Shown here in pieces: positions 51,777 through 62,469 of a DNA stretch of 64,000 bases (position 1 is its first letter; each line of letters starts with the position of its first letter). Both the position numbers and the translations under genes were made by a program. Origin of the DNA: Methylocystis iwaonis. Lineage in GTDB: Bacteria; Pseudomonadota; Alphaproteobacteria; Rhizobiales; Beijerinckiaceae. The DNA lies in the NCBI RefSeq assembly GCF_027925385.1, contig NZ_AP027143.1, positions 1 to 64,000 of the forward strand. Direction: 5' to 3'. Under the pieces are notes generated by a model. That model saw only the letters and a list, made by a program, of their open reading frames with translations, was not told the DNA's origin and did no database searches.

Positions 51777-54700
51777 ATGGTTGAGGATATCGACACGCTG
51801 TCCGCTGACGCGCCTCGGTTGCCTGTCGTCGGGATTGGCGCATCCGCGGGGGGAATTATTGCCCTTTAGAAATTCTTCGGCGCGCTCGGGGATGATGTCG
51901 GCGCCGCCTTTGTCGTCATCGTCCATCTCGATCCCGCGCATACCAGCGAATTGCCCGCCATCCTTCAAAACCACACGCGGATGCGTGTCCTGCAGGTCAA
52001 TGACCCCGCGCCGCTCGAGCCCAATACGGTCTATGTGATTCCGCCGAACCGTCGGCTGCTGGTCTCGGGGGAGAGCGTCGCGACCGGGCCTTTCGACGAG
52101 CCTCGGGGACAAAGAGCGCCGATCGATCTTTTCTTTCGCTCTTTGGCAGAGCACCACGGGGATGGCTACGCCGTTGTTCTCAGCGGCGGCGGCGCGGACG
52201 GCGCCATCGGCGCGCGCGCCATACAGGAGAAAGGCGGAATCGTTCTCGTGCAAGACCCAAACGAGGCCGAATTCCCTTCTATGCCGCGAAACGCGCTCGA
52301 AGGCGGCGCAGATTTCGTGCTTCCCGTCGCCGATCTGGCGCGAACCCTCGCCGGCTTGATCAGGGCGAGGGGGCATCTTTCGGTCTATGCGCATAATGAT
52401 GAAGGCGATGAGGACTTCCTGCGTCGCATTTTGGCGCATCTTCGGTCCAGGACCGGCCAGGATTTTTCGGGCTACAAGCGCGCCACTCTGATGCGGCGCA
52501 TCGCACGGCGCATGCAGGTCACGCACACCGAGCGGATGGATCAATATCTCGCCTATCTGCGAGACCACGCCGAGGAGGTGCATGCGCTTTTCAACGACCT
52601 GCTGATTTCGGTCACGAGCTTTTTCCGCGACCCGGAGGCCTATGTCGCGCTCGCCAGGCATGTGATCCCGAGATTGTTCGATCATCAGCCGCGGGAGAAC
52701 GCGGTACGCGTCTGGGTTCCAGCCTGCGCGACCGGCGAGGAAGCCTATTCCATCGCTATGCTTCTGCTGGAGGAAGCCGCGCGGCGCGAGCTGCGCCCTG
52801 ATATTCAGATATTCGCCACCGATATCGACGAGGCCGCGCTCGCGATCGCGCGGGAAGGACGCTACCCCGCCGCGATTGCCGTAGACGTATCGGAAGAAAG
52901 GCTTCGTCGCTTCTTTGCGCGGGAAGGGGATCAATACCGCATCAGGCGCGAGGTGCGCGATCTCGTCGTCTTCGCCTCGCACAGCATTCTGAAAGACCCG
53001 CCTTTCTCGCATATCAACCTGATCTCCTGCCGTAATCTGCTCATCTATCTGGATCGCGATCTGCAGCAGCAGGTCATCTCGATTCTCCATTACTCGCTGC
53101 TGGGGAAAGGCTATCTATTTCTGGGCACGTCGGAGAGCGCCGACAATCCGCCGGGTTTGTTCGCACCCGTCGATCGCGACTCCCATATCTATCGCGCCAT
53201 CGACAGGCCCCGAGACAGGCTGCCGGCTTTGCCGCGCCTCTTCACGTCGGTGCGCGTTCCCGAGCTGCCCGGCGTTCCACGACCGCCGCGCACGCAAAGC
53301 GGCGTCGATTCCTCGCTGCATCGCCAGGCGCTCGAAGATCTGGCGCCCCCGAGCCTGCTCGTCGACGAGGGGCATCTGATCGTCAATCTCTCCGAAACCT
53401 GCGGCAAATTCCTGCTGCTCCCAAGCGGACCCATGACCAATGACGCGGCGGAAATCGTGCGGCCCGAGCTTCGGTTGGAGCTGCGCGCCGCTTTGCACCG
53501 CGCTTTCGAAAGCGACGAGCCGACGGTCAGCCTGCCGATTCCCGTGCGCTTCAACGGCGCGCCCAAGGCCGTCGTGCTGCATGTGCGTCCGGTCAAGCGC
53601 GATGACGCGCCGCGCGCCGCGCTGGTGATGTTCATCGAGGGCGGCGCCGCCGAGCCGGTTTCACCCGCAGGCGCCGAAGGAGGCGAGCAGTCGCGAGTCG
53701 TTGCTCAGCTTCGCGAGGAGCTGCACGCGACCCGAACGGTGTTGCGCACCACGCGCGAGCAATATGAGGCGGCGACGGAAGAGCTGCGCGCCGCCAATGA
53801 AGAGCTGCAATCCATCAACGAGGAATATCGCTCCACCGCCGAAGAGCTGGAAACGAGCAAGGAAGAGCTGCAATCGATCAACGAGGAGCTTCAGACCCTC
53901 AACAATGAGTTGAAACTCAAGCTCGAGATGGTGTCGCGCGCGCATAATGATTTGCAGAATCTGATGGCCGCGACGGACGTGAGCACGATGTTCCTCGACT
54001 CGAGCCTGCGTATCGAACGCTTCACGCCGCGCATCGCCGAACTCTTCAACATCGTCCAAGGAGACGAAGGGCGCCCTGTCACCGATTTCACCCATCGTCT
54101 GGAATATCAGGATTTGGTAGCGGACGCGCAGCGCGTGCTGGCGGACCTTATTCCAATCGAACGAACGGTGCGCACCGTCGCGGGCCGGTGGTTTTTGCTG
54201 CGTCTGCGGCCTTATCGGACCATCGAAGACAAAATCGAGGGCGTCGTCGCGACATTCGTCGACGTCACCGAACACCGGGAAGCCGAGGCCGCCTGGGAGG
54301 CGCGCCAGCAAGGGTTGCTCAAGGAAATTGCCGATCGAGCCGAGTGTACGCTCGAGGTCGTGCGAATGCTGGCGAGCCATACGCTTGGCGACGGCCGGGC
54401 GACGCCGGACGCCTTGAAAGCGCTTCTGTCGGGCCTCGACGCGCTCTTGGAGACCAATCGATTGCTGGTGGAAAGCGACTGGCGGGGCGCGGCTGTCGAC
54501 GCCATCGCCCGCAGGCTGCTCGCCGCCCACGGAGCTGAATTCATGAAAGCGACCCAGCTCGCAGGCCCTTCGGTCTTAGTCGCGCCCAGAGTCGCTATGG
54601 CGCTCGCCCTGGTTTTGCAGGCGCTCTCGCAAACGGCCGTAGAGCACCGCACCGAGGGGCACAACGCGCAGGTGGAAGTTAGGTGGCAAACACGGACGAC

Positions 54701-54884
54701 GGAGAACGGCGCTCAACTCCTGGAGCTGAAATGGACGGAGCGCGGCGGCGCCGCCGCGCCCGACTATGCCGCGGCAAGCGCCGCCTTTTCTGTTATCGAG
54801 CAAGCCGTGAAGGGCAGTAGCGCTCGCAGTAGCTGTGACGCTGGCGAGTTCCAATGTTCCATCGCCCTGCCCCTTACTTCCTAG
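51777..54884 (+). pseudogene. CheB-CheR-PAS fusion interrupted by an amber codon
   Basis: Read as 1036 codons. It opens with MVEDIDTLSADAPRLPVVGI followed by GASAGGIIAL, and then codon 31 (51867-51869) is TAG where relatives have Gln (GGIEALQ-x-FF). Beyond it the frame is intact: His in VIVHLDPAH and Asp in LSGGGADGAIG (CheB), VTSFFRDPEAYVAL and VWVPACATGEEAYSI (CheR methyltransferase), a coiled coil with repeated EELQSINEE, a PAS domain near 700-830 and a degenerate kinase-like tail. Start: ATG at 51777 with GAGGGAAG upstream. An internal ATG at 51951 could give a 977-residue protein lacking the catalytic Ser. The substitution may be a real mutation or a sequencing error. Confidence 0.8.
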
Positions 54885-54931
54885 CGCGCTTTCTCGCCGC
54901 TCGCATGATTTCCATGCGAGCGGAAAGCGCG
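54884..54931. repeat. Dispersed palindromic repeat, type A, with type B half beside it
   Basis: GCGCGCTTTC-TCGC-CGCTCGCATGAT and TCCATGCGAGCGGAAAGCGCGC form the most complete type A copy, starting at the last base of the CheB-CheR frame. A type B edge, GAGCGCATTC, follows at 54949-54958 and abuts the synthase stop codon. Confidence 0.8.
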
Positions 54932-54959
54932 CACTTTAAAAAGCGCTGGAGCGCATTCT

Positions 54960-57900
54960 TTAGCGAAAGACTGCGAGAAATCCTCCCGCAAGTTTTTCGA
55001 TGGTCTCGCGCGTGAACAGACTCGTCGCATACATCAGGCTGGCGTTGATCTCGCTTTCGTCGATTGCGAGCGAAAGGGTCAGCGGGCGCCGGACGAAAAT
55101 GCGCGCGGCAGGGGTGCGGGAGAGCCGCAGCCCGGCAAGCTGCACGTTTTGCGGCGCCGCGTCCTCGACGACGAGGGCGGCGTCGCCGAGGCGTTCCGCG
55201 TCGGGGCCGTGGTCCTTTCGTAGAGCCGCGACGATCTCGTGCCACGGTGCATTCTGATGTGCGAGCGCGGCAAGGGTTGTTGCGCGCACGCATGGCGCGA
55301 GCTCGTCGATCGGCCGGTGAGCGCCATCGATGCGCAGCGGCAGAGTGTTCATGAAAGGTCCGAGCATTCGGTGCGTGGCCGGATGGTGCCGGCGCGACAC
55401 CGGAAGGGCGATGGTCACGCTCTCTCTTCCAAGCTCATGCGCGAGCGTCGACGCGAAAGCGGCGCTCAGCGCCATCGGCAAGGTTGCGCGTTCGCGCATG
55501 GCGCAAGCCTTCGCAGCCTCCACCGCGACGCGCGGAAGCGCGAAGCGCAGAATATCACCCTCCGAAGGAAGTTCGCCCGAGGCGCGCGGCCCATCGGTCG
55601 GCAGCGGCGACGTGAGGCCAGCTTCGTATTCACGCCGAAAATGTTCGACCTGTTCGTCGCGCGCTTTCTGCGTGAGCCATTGACGCTCCCAATTCGCATA
55701 ATCCGCGTAGGACAGCGACGGATCGAGGAGGGGGAAGAGGTCCATTCCCTCCAGGCTGTTCGCGTAAAGGGCCCAAATTTCGCCAAGCAACATACGAACG
55801 GTCGCGCCGTCGGCAAGCATGCGGTGACAGCGCAGCCGTAGCAACCATTCTTCCTCTCCCTTCCGCTCGAGCGACATCTGAATAGCCGCTTTGCCATCGG
55901 CGGCTTGCTCGAACGCGCGCCCCGCCGGCGAAAGGCTTTCGAGCTCGCAGCGCGAGATCTCAGGGATGCCGTCGAGAACGCGCAGCGTCAGCCCGCTGTC
56001 GGTCGGCGCGACGATCGTTCGCAATATGGCGTGGCGCCGCAACGCCTCTTGCATGGACCGAATTTGTCGTTCTTCGTCCAGCGGCCCGACGATGCGCACG
56101 CTCACGTCGATCCAGTTCCCCGGCGATCCCGGATGAGCCTGTTCCGCTGACCATGCGATTTCCTGGGCCATGGAGGCCGGCGTCGCAGTTCCCGCCGGCG
56201 CCTTTACAAGTTGTGGCAGGACGGCGAACGATCCGTGGGCGCTTTCGAGCCGCGCCGCAAGAGCGGCCAGCGTCTGGTCCTCGAAAATGGCGTTCAGCGG
56301 CAGCTCCACATCAAGGTTTTGGTGAATGCGGGCGCGGAGCTGGGCGGCGAGCATCGAATGGCCGCCGAGAAGGAAGAAGTTGTCGTTCGCCCCAACGCGC
56401 TCGACCTTCAGCAAATCCCGCCACAGCGTCGCCAGGGTCTCCTCGACTCCCGGCCTCGGCGCGACGAACGCGACGTCCGTCGCGATGCGCGTCGGCGCCG
56501 GCAGCGCCGCGCGGTCGAGCTTGCCGTTCGGTGTCGTCGGCATTCTTTCGAGGGTCACGAAGGAAGACGGGATCATGTGCTCTGGCAGAATGCAACGCAA
56601 GTGATCACGCAGCGCTTGCGCGGAAACTTCGGCCCCATTGACGGTCACATAGGCGGCAAGGCGCTTGTCGCCGTCATCGTCGAAGGCCGCGACCGCCGCC
56701 TCCTTCACCAGCGGATGATCGAGCAGGACGCGCTCGATCTCGCCGGGCTCGACGCGCACGCCGCGGATTTTGACTTGAGCGTCGTCGCGACCGAGGAATT
56801 CGAACAGGCCGTTCTCGTTCATGCGCACGATGTCGCCAGCGGCATAGAAGCGTTGCGGGACGTTGCTGGCGTCCTCGAATTCGAAGAAGCGCTCCGTGGA
56901 GAGAGCGGGCTCGCCGAGGTATCGGAGCGCGAGGCAGGCGCCGCCGATGTGCAACTGCCCGGGGACGCCGACAGGCGTTTGTCGCCGCTGTGCGTCGAGC
57001 GCGATCATCCGGACGTTCGCGCGCGGCCTCCCGATCGGCACGATCGCCTGCGGGTCGGCCTCTGCCTGCGGATCGACCGGATGCAGGCTGACGATGCCGG
57101 CGGTTTCCGTCTGCCCATAGAGATTGAACCAACGAACCTTGTCGCCGACGAGCGCGCGCCAATCGCGCGCGAGCCCATAGCGCAGGGGTTCGCTCGCGGT
57201 AAGCAGGAGACGTAGATCATTGTCGAGGAGCGTGGCGCGCTCGGCATTCGGCAGCATCCGCAGCGAGTCGACCACTTGCCTCACGACCGAGGGCACGAGA
57301 TCGACGATGGTCGCCTCCGCCGCGCGCACACGTGCAAGCAAGGCGAATGGGTCGCGTCGTTCGTCATTGTCGGCGACGATGATTCTCGCGCCGGCGGCGA
57401 GCGGCGCCAAAATCTGCCGCATCGAGGACGAGAAAGCGATTGAAGCGGTGTGCAGCCAGGCGTCCGAAGGTCGCACATCGAGTTCGCGTACCAGTGTTTG
57501 CGCATATTCGGCGGCGGCGCCATGCGAGATCACGACGCCCTTGGGCCGGCCGGTGGAGCCCGACGTGAACACGATATAGGCGGGATCCGACGGCCCCACC
57601 GCGGGCGCGAGCGGCTCGGCCGACTCTTTTGCGACTTCGGGGCCGAGCGGCTCCGACACTTCGAGCGCAACATTCGCTTCGGCGAGCATGTGCGCGATAC
57701 GATCTTTCGGATAGGATTCATCTAGGGGAACATAGATTGCGCCGGCCTTCATGACGCCGAGCATGCCGACGATCATATCGACCTTTCGTCCCGTCCGTAC
57801 CGCCACGGCCGCCCCGGCGCCAATTCCTTGGCTACGCAGCCAGCGCGCCAGCCGGCGAGCGGCTGCTTCCAGCTCGGCGTAAGTGAGGCGGCGCTCGCCA

Positions 57901-60900
57901 TCTTCGCAGGCGACGGCTTCGCCGCGCTGGACGGCGACGGACTCGAATAGTTCCGCGACCGTCAGCGGGCCGGCAAGCGCCAGCGGCGCCGCCGCTCGCC
58001 CGGCGGCAAGCTCCTCCGGCGTGAGCAGCGGGAGGGCCGACAGGCGGCGCGTGGGGTTCTCGACAATCGCGTCGAGCGCATTGAGGAAATGGCGCAGCAG
58101 GCGCTCGATCCTGGGCGCGTCGAACAGGTCGGTCGAATATTCGACGTGGCCGGCCATTGTCGCATCGTCGAAGAGCGTGAATGTGAGATCACGCTTGGCG
58201 GTTTGCGTGTCGATCTCCTCGACCTCGATCTCGAGGCCCGGCAAAGCAGGCGGGTTTATCGCCGCCTGGAGAAGCAATTGCACGCGGAATAATGGGCTTC
58301 TAGCTCCGCCGCGTTCGCGCTCGACCGCATTGGTGACGAGATCAAATGGCGCTTCATGCGCCATCGCGCTCTGTAAGCGCGCGGCCAGACGGGCGAGCAG
58401 GTCGCGAATCTCCGGGTCTCCGTCGAGAAGGACTCGCAGGGGCACGGCATTGACGAAGAGGCCGATCAGACTTTCGATTTCCAGCCGCCCTCGGTTTGCG
58501 CTCATGGCGCCGACGACGAAATCGTCCTGACCCGTATGGCGCTGGAGCACCGCCGATAGCGCTGCGAGCAATGGCGTGAACAGCGTAACGCGCTCGGATT
58601 GGGCCAGCTTGCGCAACGCGCGCGCGCGGTCGGCGCCGAGCTCGAAGCGTATTCGACGCCCGCGGAAGGTCGACGTGCGCGGCGGGGGCCGGTCGGTCGG
58701 CAAGGACAACGGAGAAATTCCCGCCAGCTCCGATTTCCAATAGGCGAGCAATTCCTCCAGCCTGTCGCCGCTGAGCCATTGGCGCTGCCATGCGGCATAA
58801 TCGGCGTATTGGATTGGCAGTTCCGCGAGCGGCGAGGGCTCGCCGCGCTGATAGGCGCCGTATATGGCCGACAATTCCCGCAGCAACACGCCGAATGACC
58901 AGCCATCCGTGATGATGTGGTGCATTGTCACCAGCAGAACGTGGCGGGCCGCGTCGAAGCGCAGCAACCGCGCGCGGAAGAGAGGCGCGCAAGCGAGGTC
59001 GAAGGGCGCGCCCGCCTCGCGTCGCTCCCATTCGGAAACTTCCGCCTCGTCGCGGACGTCGTCGATCGGCAGCGGAACATTCACCGTGGGTACAATTTTC
59101 GAGCGCGCTTGGCCGCGTTCGACGCCAAAGGCGGTGCGTAGCGCCTCGTGGCGCGCCACGAGCGTGTTCAGGCTGCGCTCCATGACCGCCGCATCCAACG
59201 GGCCGCGGATGCGGACGGCGGCTGCGACGTTATAGGCGCAGGAGGACGGCGCCAGCTCATGAAGAAACCAAAGCTGCTCTTGGCTGGAGGAGAGAACCAG
59301 CGGAGAGTCGTCTCGAGGAATGCGCGCCATCGGCGGCTGCCGCTTCGACTCGTCCCGCTGCGACTCCTCCCACCAAGCCAGCAGGCGGGCGGCGAGCGTT
59401 GCGACGTCCGGGCTCTCGACGAAAAGCGCGACTGGCGGGGCGGCGCCGAGCGCCGCTTGCATGCGGCTGCGCAGCTCCATCGCCGTAAGCGAGTCCATGC
59501 CCATTGTGGCGAAGGCCGTGTGGGCGTCGACGTCCTCGACGCTCATGTGCAGCGCGCGCCCGATCTCGGCCCGCAACCTTTCGACGACGATCCCGAGGCG
59601 TTCTCCTTGCGGCGCGTGGGCGAGCCAGGCGTCTGCGTCGCGGCGATCTGGTTCGGCCGATGCTGTTTCGGGGATGTTGTCGCTCGGCGCGATAGCCGCC
59701 TCCGCGAACCGGCGCGCCGGCGTGAACCAGAATTTTTTCCGCTTGAACGAATATTTCGGCAGATCGACCTTGTTGCGCTCCCACGGTTCGTCGACAGCCT
59801 TGAAGTCGATCCGCGCGCCCGCGACATACATCTGCCCGAGCGCTTCTTTAATCTGCCGCGCGTCAGGCGTGTCGCGGCGCAGCGACGCGACAGCCTGCGG
59901 AACTTGAGAGCCCTCGGGCCATGCCCTGAGCGCCATCCCCGCCAGGACGGGTTGCGGCCCAATCTCCAGCAGCACGCGGCACCCGAGCCCCCCCAAAGTC
60001 TGCACGCTCTGCGCGAATTGAACCGGCTCGCGCGCGTGTCGCCGCCAATATTGCGCATCCAGTCGTGTCTGCCCGCCCAAAACTTTGCCCGTCCTGTTGC
60101 ACACCAGCGTCCGCGTCAGCGCGCCATACGGTATCTGCGCCGCATAGGCCTCGAACGCGTCCAGCGCCGGCTCCAACAGCTCCGAATGGAAGGCATGCGA
60201 GGTCTCGAGCTCCTCCGCGCGAAGCCCCTCCTGCCGAAACAGCTCGACAAGCGCGCGAACGTCTTGCTGCGGGCCGCTGACGACCACATGTGCGCCGTTA
60301 TAGGCCGCAAGCGAAAGGCGCGGGTATGCGGCCAGGCGCGCCTCGATCGCTTCCGCCTGCGCGAACACAGCCGCCATCGACCCGCCGGCCGGCAGCGCGC
60401 CGAACAGCCGGCCGCGCTCGGCCAGCAATTGCGCGCCCTGCTCGAGCGTGAAAGTCCCGGCGACACAGGCGGCCGCATATTGTCCGACGCTGTGGCCCAG
60501 CACCACATCCGGCGAGACGCCCCAGCTCTCCCACAGGCGCGCGAGGCCCATCTCCACGGCGAACAAGGCCGGCTGCGCATAAGACGTGTGGTTGACTGCC
60601 CCGTCGCTCGCAAACATCACATCGAGCAATGGGCGCTCCAGCATGTCCTCCACAGCCGCCGCGCATTCATCGAGCGTTCGACGGAACACAGGCTGCGTCT
60701 CGTAAAGCTCGCGGCCCATGCCCACGCGCTGACTGCCCTGACCCGTGAACAGCCACGCGGTTTTCGGCGGGTCCGCCGAAACGCCGCTATGAACGCCCGG
60801 TGACGAATGTTCCTCGGCGAAAGCGGCGAGCTGTTGCGCTGCGCCGGCGGGGTCCGCCGCGACGATCGCGGCCCGGCGCTCGAGATGGCTGCGCCCGACC

Positions 60901-62453
60901 CCCGCGGTGTAGGAGACGTCCGCCAGCGCCGACGCCGAGGGCAGCAGCTCGACGCGCCGCGCATAGTCCAGCGCCAGCGACTTCAGCGCCGGAGCCGTGC
61001 GCGCCGAAAACGTCAAGAGATGCCATGGACGCTCCGCCGGCGCCGACGAGCCGTCCCGGGACGCCGCCGCAGGAGAAGCGGCCGGCGCCTCCTCGATCAC
61101 CACATGCGCGTTCGTGCCGGAAAAGCCGAAGGAGCTCACCCCCGCCCGGCGCACACGCTCGCCGCGGGGCCAGGGGCGCGCCTCCGAAACCACTTCCAGC
61201 GGCAGCCGTCGCCAGGGAATGTGCGGCGATGGCGTTTGGAAATGCAGGTGCTTCGGCAATAGGCCGTGCTCCAATGCGAGCACGACCTTGATGACGCCCG
61301 CGATCCCGGCCGCCGCCTCGAGGTGACCAATGTTCGTTTTCGCCGAACCGATCAGCAGCGGCCGGTCGGCTGTTCTGTCGGCTCCCAGCGCCGCAGCGGC
61401 CGCCTGCACCTCGATTGGGTCGCCGAGCGACGTTCCCGTTCCGTGCGCTTCGAGATAATCGATCTCCGCCGGCGCAAGACCGGCCTGCTTCAACGCGTCC
61501 TGAATCACCCGCTGTTGCGCGCGGCCGTTGGGCACGGTGAGTCCGCCCGACGCGCCGTCCTGGTTGACGGCGCTGCCGCGCAAAACCGCCCGGATATTGT
61601 CGCCGTCGCGAACCGCGTCCGAAAGGCGTTTCAAAACCAAAACGCCGCAGCCTTCCCCGCGCACATAGCCGTCCGCAGCGGCGTCGAACGTCTTGCAGCG
61701 GCCATCGGGCGCAAGCATCCGAGCGCGGGACATGCTGACCATGACTGCCGGCGTGAGGATCACATTCACGCCCCCCGCGAGGGCGAGATCGCATTCGCGC
61801 AGCCGCAAAGCCTGGCATGCCTGGTGAATCGCGACGAGAGAGGAGCTGCACGCCGTATCGACCGTAACAGCAGGCCCTTCGAGCCCGAGCCGATAGCTGA
61901 TGCGTCCGGCGCCCACTGCCGGCGACGTGCCCGTGGCGAAATAAGCGTCCAGGGTCTCGGGCGCCGTATGCGTGGCCAGAAGACCGAGATATTCGTGCGT
62001 GCTCAGCCCCATCCAGACGCCTGTGCGCGAACCTTCGAGTTCGGTTGCGGCGATTCCCGCGTGCTCGATCGCGCGCCAGCTCGTTTCGAGCATCAGACGA
62101 TGTTGCGGGTCCATGCTGATCGCTTCACGCGGCGCGATCCCGAAGAACTGCGCGTCGAATTCATCCACTGCGTCCAACAAACCCGCCCGACGCGTGATGG
62201 TTTTCCCGGCCGCGTCGGAGTCTGGCGAGTAAAAGGCGTCGGCGTCCCAGCGGTCCGGAGGGATCGTGGAGATCGCATCGCGTTCCTCGCGCAGCAAGGC
62301 CCAGAAAGAGTCGGCGTCTTCGCCCCCAGGAAATCGCCCTTCATATCCGATGATCGCGATCGGATCGCCCGTGCCGGCTTCGAGTTCCGAAACCCGTCGC
62401 CGAAGAGTCTCCAGCGCGACAACTGCTTTTTTTCTAAAGTCGAGATCGCTCAT
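54960..62453 (-). CDS. Hybrid PKS/NRPS (KS-AT-ACP-C-A-PCP-C)
   Basis: A 2497-residue synthase. KS, about 31-460: Cys in VDTACSSSL (residue 202), His in EAHGTGT and KTNIGHLEAAAG. AT, about 575-880: GHSVGQYAAA and HAFH, the latter typical of malonyl-CoA. ACP near 1010: GMDSLTA. C, about 1075-1500: HHIITDG. A, about 1520-2000: FTSGSTGRPKG and PTTPNGKLDR, but the core block is FSSSMRQ where alpha-amino-acid enzymes have F-D-x-S. PCP near 2060: LGGHSML. A final C-like domain has HRMLADG instead of HHxxxDG and ends the protein without a thioesterase. Start: ATG 62453; ten codons upstream is another, within the thioesterase gene's end. It acts downstream of the acyl-AMP ligase/carrier protein. Confidence 0.93.
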   Translation of the reverse strand: MSDLDFRKKAVVALETLRRRVSELEAGTGDPIAIIGYEGRFPGGEDADSFWALLREERDAISTIPPDRWDADAFYSPDSDAAGKTITRRAGLLDAVDEFDAQFFGIAPREAISMDPQHRLMLETSWRAIEHAGIAATELEGSRTGVWMGLSTHEYLGLLATHTAPETLDAYFATGTSPAVGAGRISYRLGLEGPAVTVDTACSSSLVAIHQACQALRLRECDLALAGGVNVILTPAVMVSMSRARMLAPDGRCKTFDAAADGYVRGEGCGVLVLKRLSDAVRDGDNIRAVLRGSAVNQDGASGGLTVPNGRAQQRVIQDALKQAGLAPAEIDYLEAHGTGTSLGDPIEVQAAAAALGADRTADRPLLIGSAKTNIGHLEAAAGIAGVIKVVLALEHGLLPKHLHFQTPSPHIPWRRLPLEVVSEARPWPRGERVRRAGVSSFGFSGTNAHVVIEEAPAASPAAASRDGSSAPAERPWHLLTFSARTAPALKSLALDYARRVELLPSASALADVSYTAGVGRSHLERRAAIVAADPAGAAQQLAAFAEEHSSPGVHSGVSADPPKTAWLFTGQGSQRVGMGRELYETQPVFRRTLDECAAAVEDMLERPLLDVMFASDGAVNHTSYAQPALFAVEMGLARLWESWGVSPDVVLGHSVGQYAAACVAGTFTLEQGAQLLAERGRLFGALPAGGSMAAVFAQAEAIEARLAAYPRLSLAAYNGAHVVVSGPQQDVRALVELFRQEGLRAEELETSHAFHSELLEPALDAFEAYAAQIPYGALTRTLVCNRTGKVLGGQTRLDAQYWRRHAREPVQFAQSVQTLGGLGCRVLLEIGPQPVLAGMALRAWPEGSQVPQAVASLRRDTPDARQIKEALGQMYVAGARIDFKAVDEPWERNKVDLPKYSFKRKKFWFTPARRFAEAAIAPSDNIPETASAEPDRRDADAWLAHAPQGERLGIVVERLRAEIGRALHMSVEDVDAHTAFATMGMDSLTAMELRSRMQAALGAAPPVALFVESPDVATLAARLLAWWEESQRDESKRQPPMARIPRDDSPLVLSSSQEQLWFLHELAPSSCAYNVAAAVRIRGPLDAAVMERSLNTLVARHEALRTAFGVERGQARSKIVPTVNVPLPIDDVRDEAEVSEWERREAGAPFDLACAPLFRARLLRFDAARHVLLVTMHHIITDGWSFGVLLRELSAIYGAYQRGEPSPLAELPIQYADYAAWQRQWLSGDRLEELLAYWKSELAGISPLSLPTDRPPPRTSTFRGRRIRFELGADRARALRKLAQSERVTLFTPLLAALSAVLQRHTGQDDFVVGAMSANRGRLEIESLIGLFVNAVPLRVLLDGDPEIRDLLARLAARLQSAMAHEAPFDLVTNAVERERGGARSPLFRVQLLLQAAINPPALPGLEIEVEEIDTQTAKRDLTFTLFDDATMAGHVEYSTDLFDAPRIERLLRHFLNALDAIVENPTRRLSALPLLTPEELAAGRAAAPLALAGPLTVAELFESVAVQRGEAVACEDGERRLTYAELEAAARRLARWLRSQGIGAGAAVAVRTGRKVDMIVGMLGVMKAGAIYVPLDESYPKDRIAHMLAEANVALEVSEPLGPEVAKESAEPLAPAVGPSDPAYIVFTSGSTGRPKGVVISHGAAAEYAQTLVRELDVRPSDAWLHTASIAFSSSMRQILAPLAAGARIIVADNDERRDPFALLARVRAAEATIVDLVPSVVRQVVDSLRMLPNAERATLLDNDLRLLLTASEPLRYGLARDWRALVGDKVRWFNLYGQTETAGIVSLHPVDPQAEADPQAIVPIGRPRANVRMIALDAQRRQTPVGVPGQLHIGGACLALRYLGEPALSTERFFEFEDASNVPQRFYAAGDIVRMNENGLFEFLGRDDAQVKIRGVRVEPGEIERVLLDHPLVKEAAVAAFDDDGDKRLAAYVTVNGAEVSAQALRDHLRCILPEHMIPSSFVTLERMPTTPNGKLDRAALPAPTRIATDVAFVAPRPGVEETLATLWRDLLKVERVGANDNFFLLGGHSMLAAQLRARIHQNLDVELPLNAIFEDQTLAALAARLESAHGSFAVLPQLVKAPAGTATPASMAQEIAWSAEQAHPGSPGNWIDVSVRIVGPLDEERQIRSMQEALRRHAILRTIVAPTDSGLTLRVLDGIPEISRCELESLSPAGRAFEQAADGKAAIQMSLERKGEEEWLLRLRCHRMLADGATVRMLLGEIWALYANSLEGMDLFPLLDPSLSYADYANWERQWLTQKARDEQVEHFRREYEAGLTSPLPTDGPRASGELPSEGDILRFALPRVAVEAAKACAMRERATLPMALSAAFASTLAHELGRESVTIALPVSRRHHPATHRMLGPFMNTLPLRIDGAHRPIDELAPCVRATTLAALAHQNAPWHEIVAALRKDHGPDAERLGDAALVVEDAAPQNVQLAGLRLSRTPAARIFVRRPLTLSLAIDESEINASLMYATSLFTRETIEKLAGGFLAVFR

Positions 62454-62469
62454 TTTTATCCTCGCGTCA

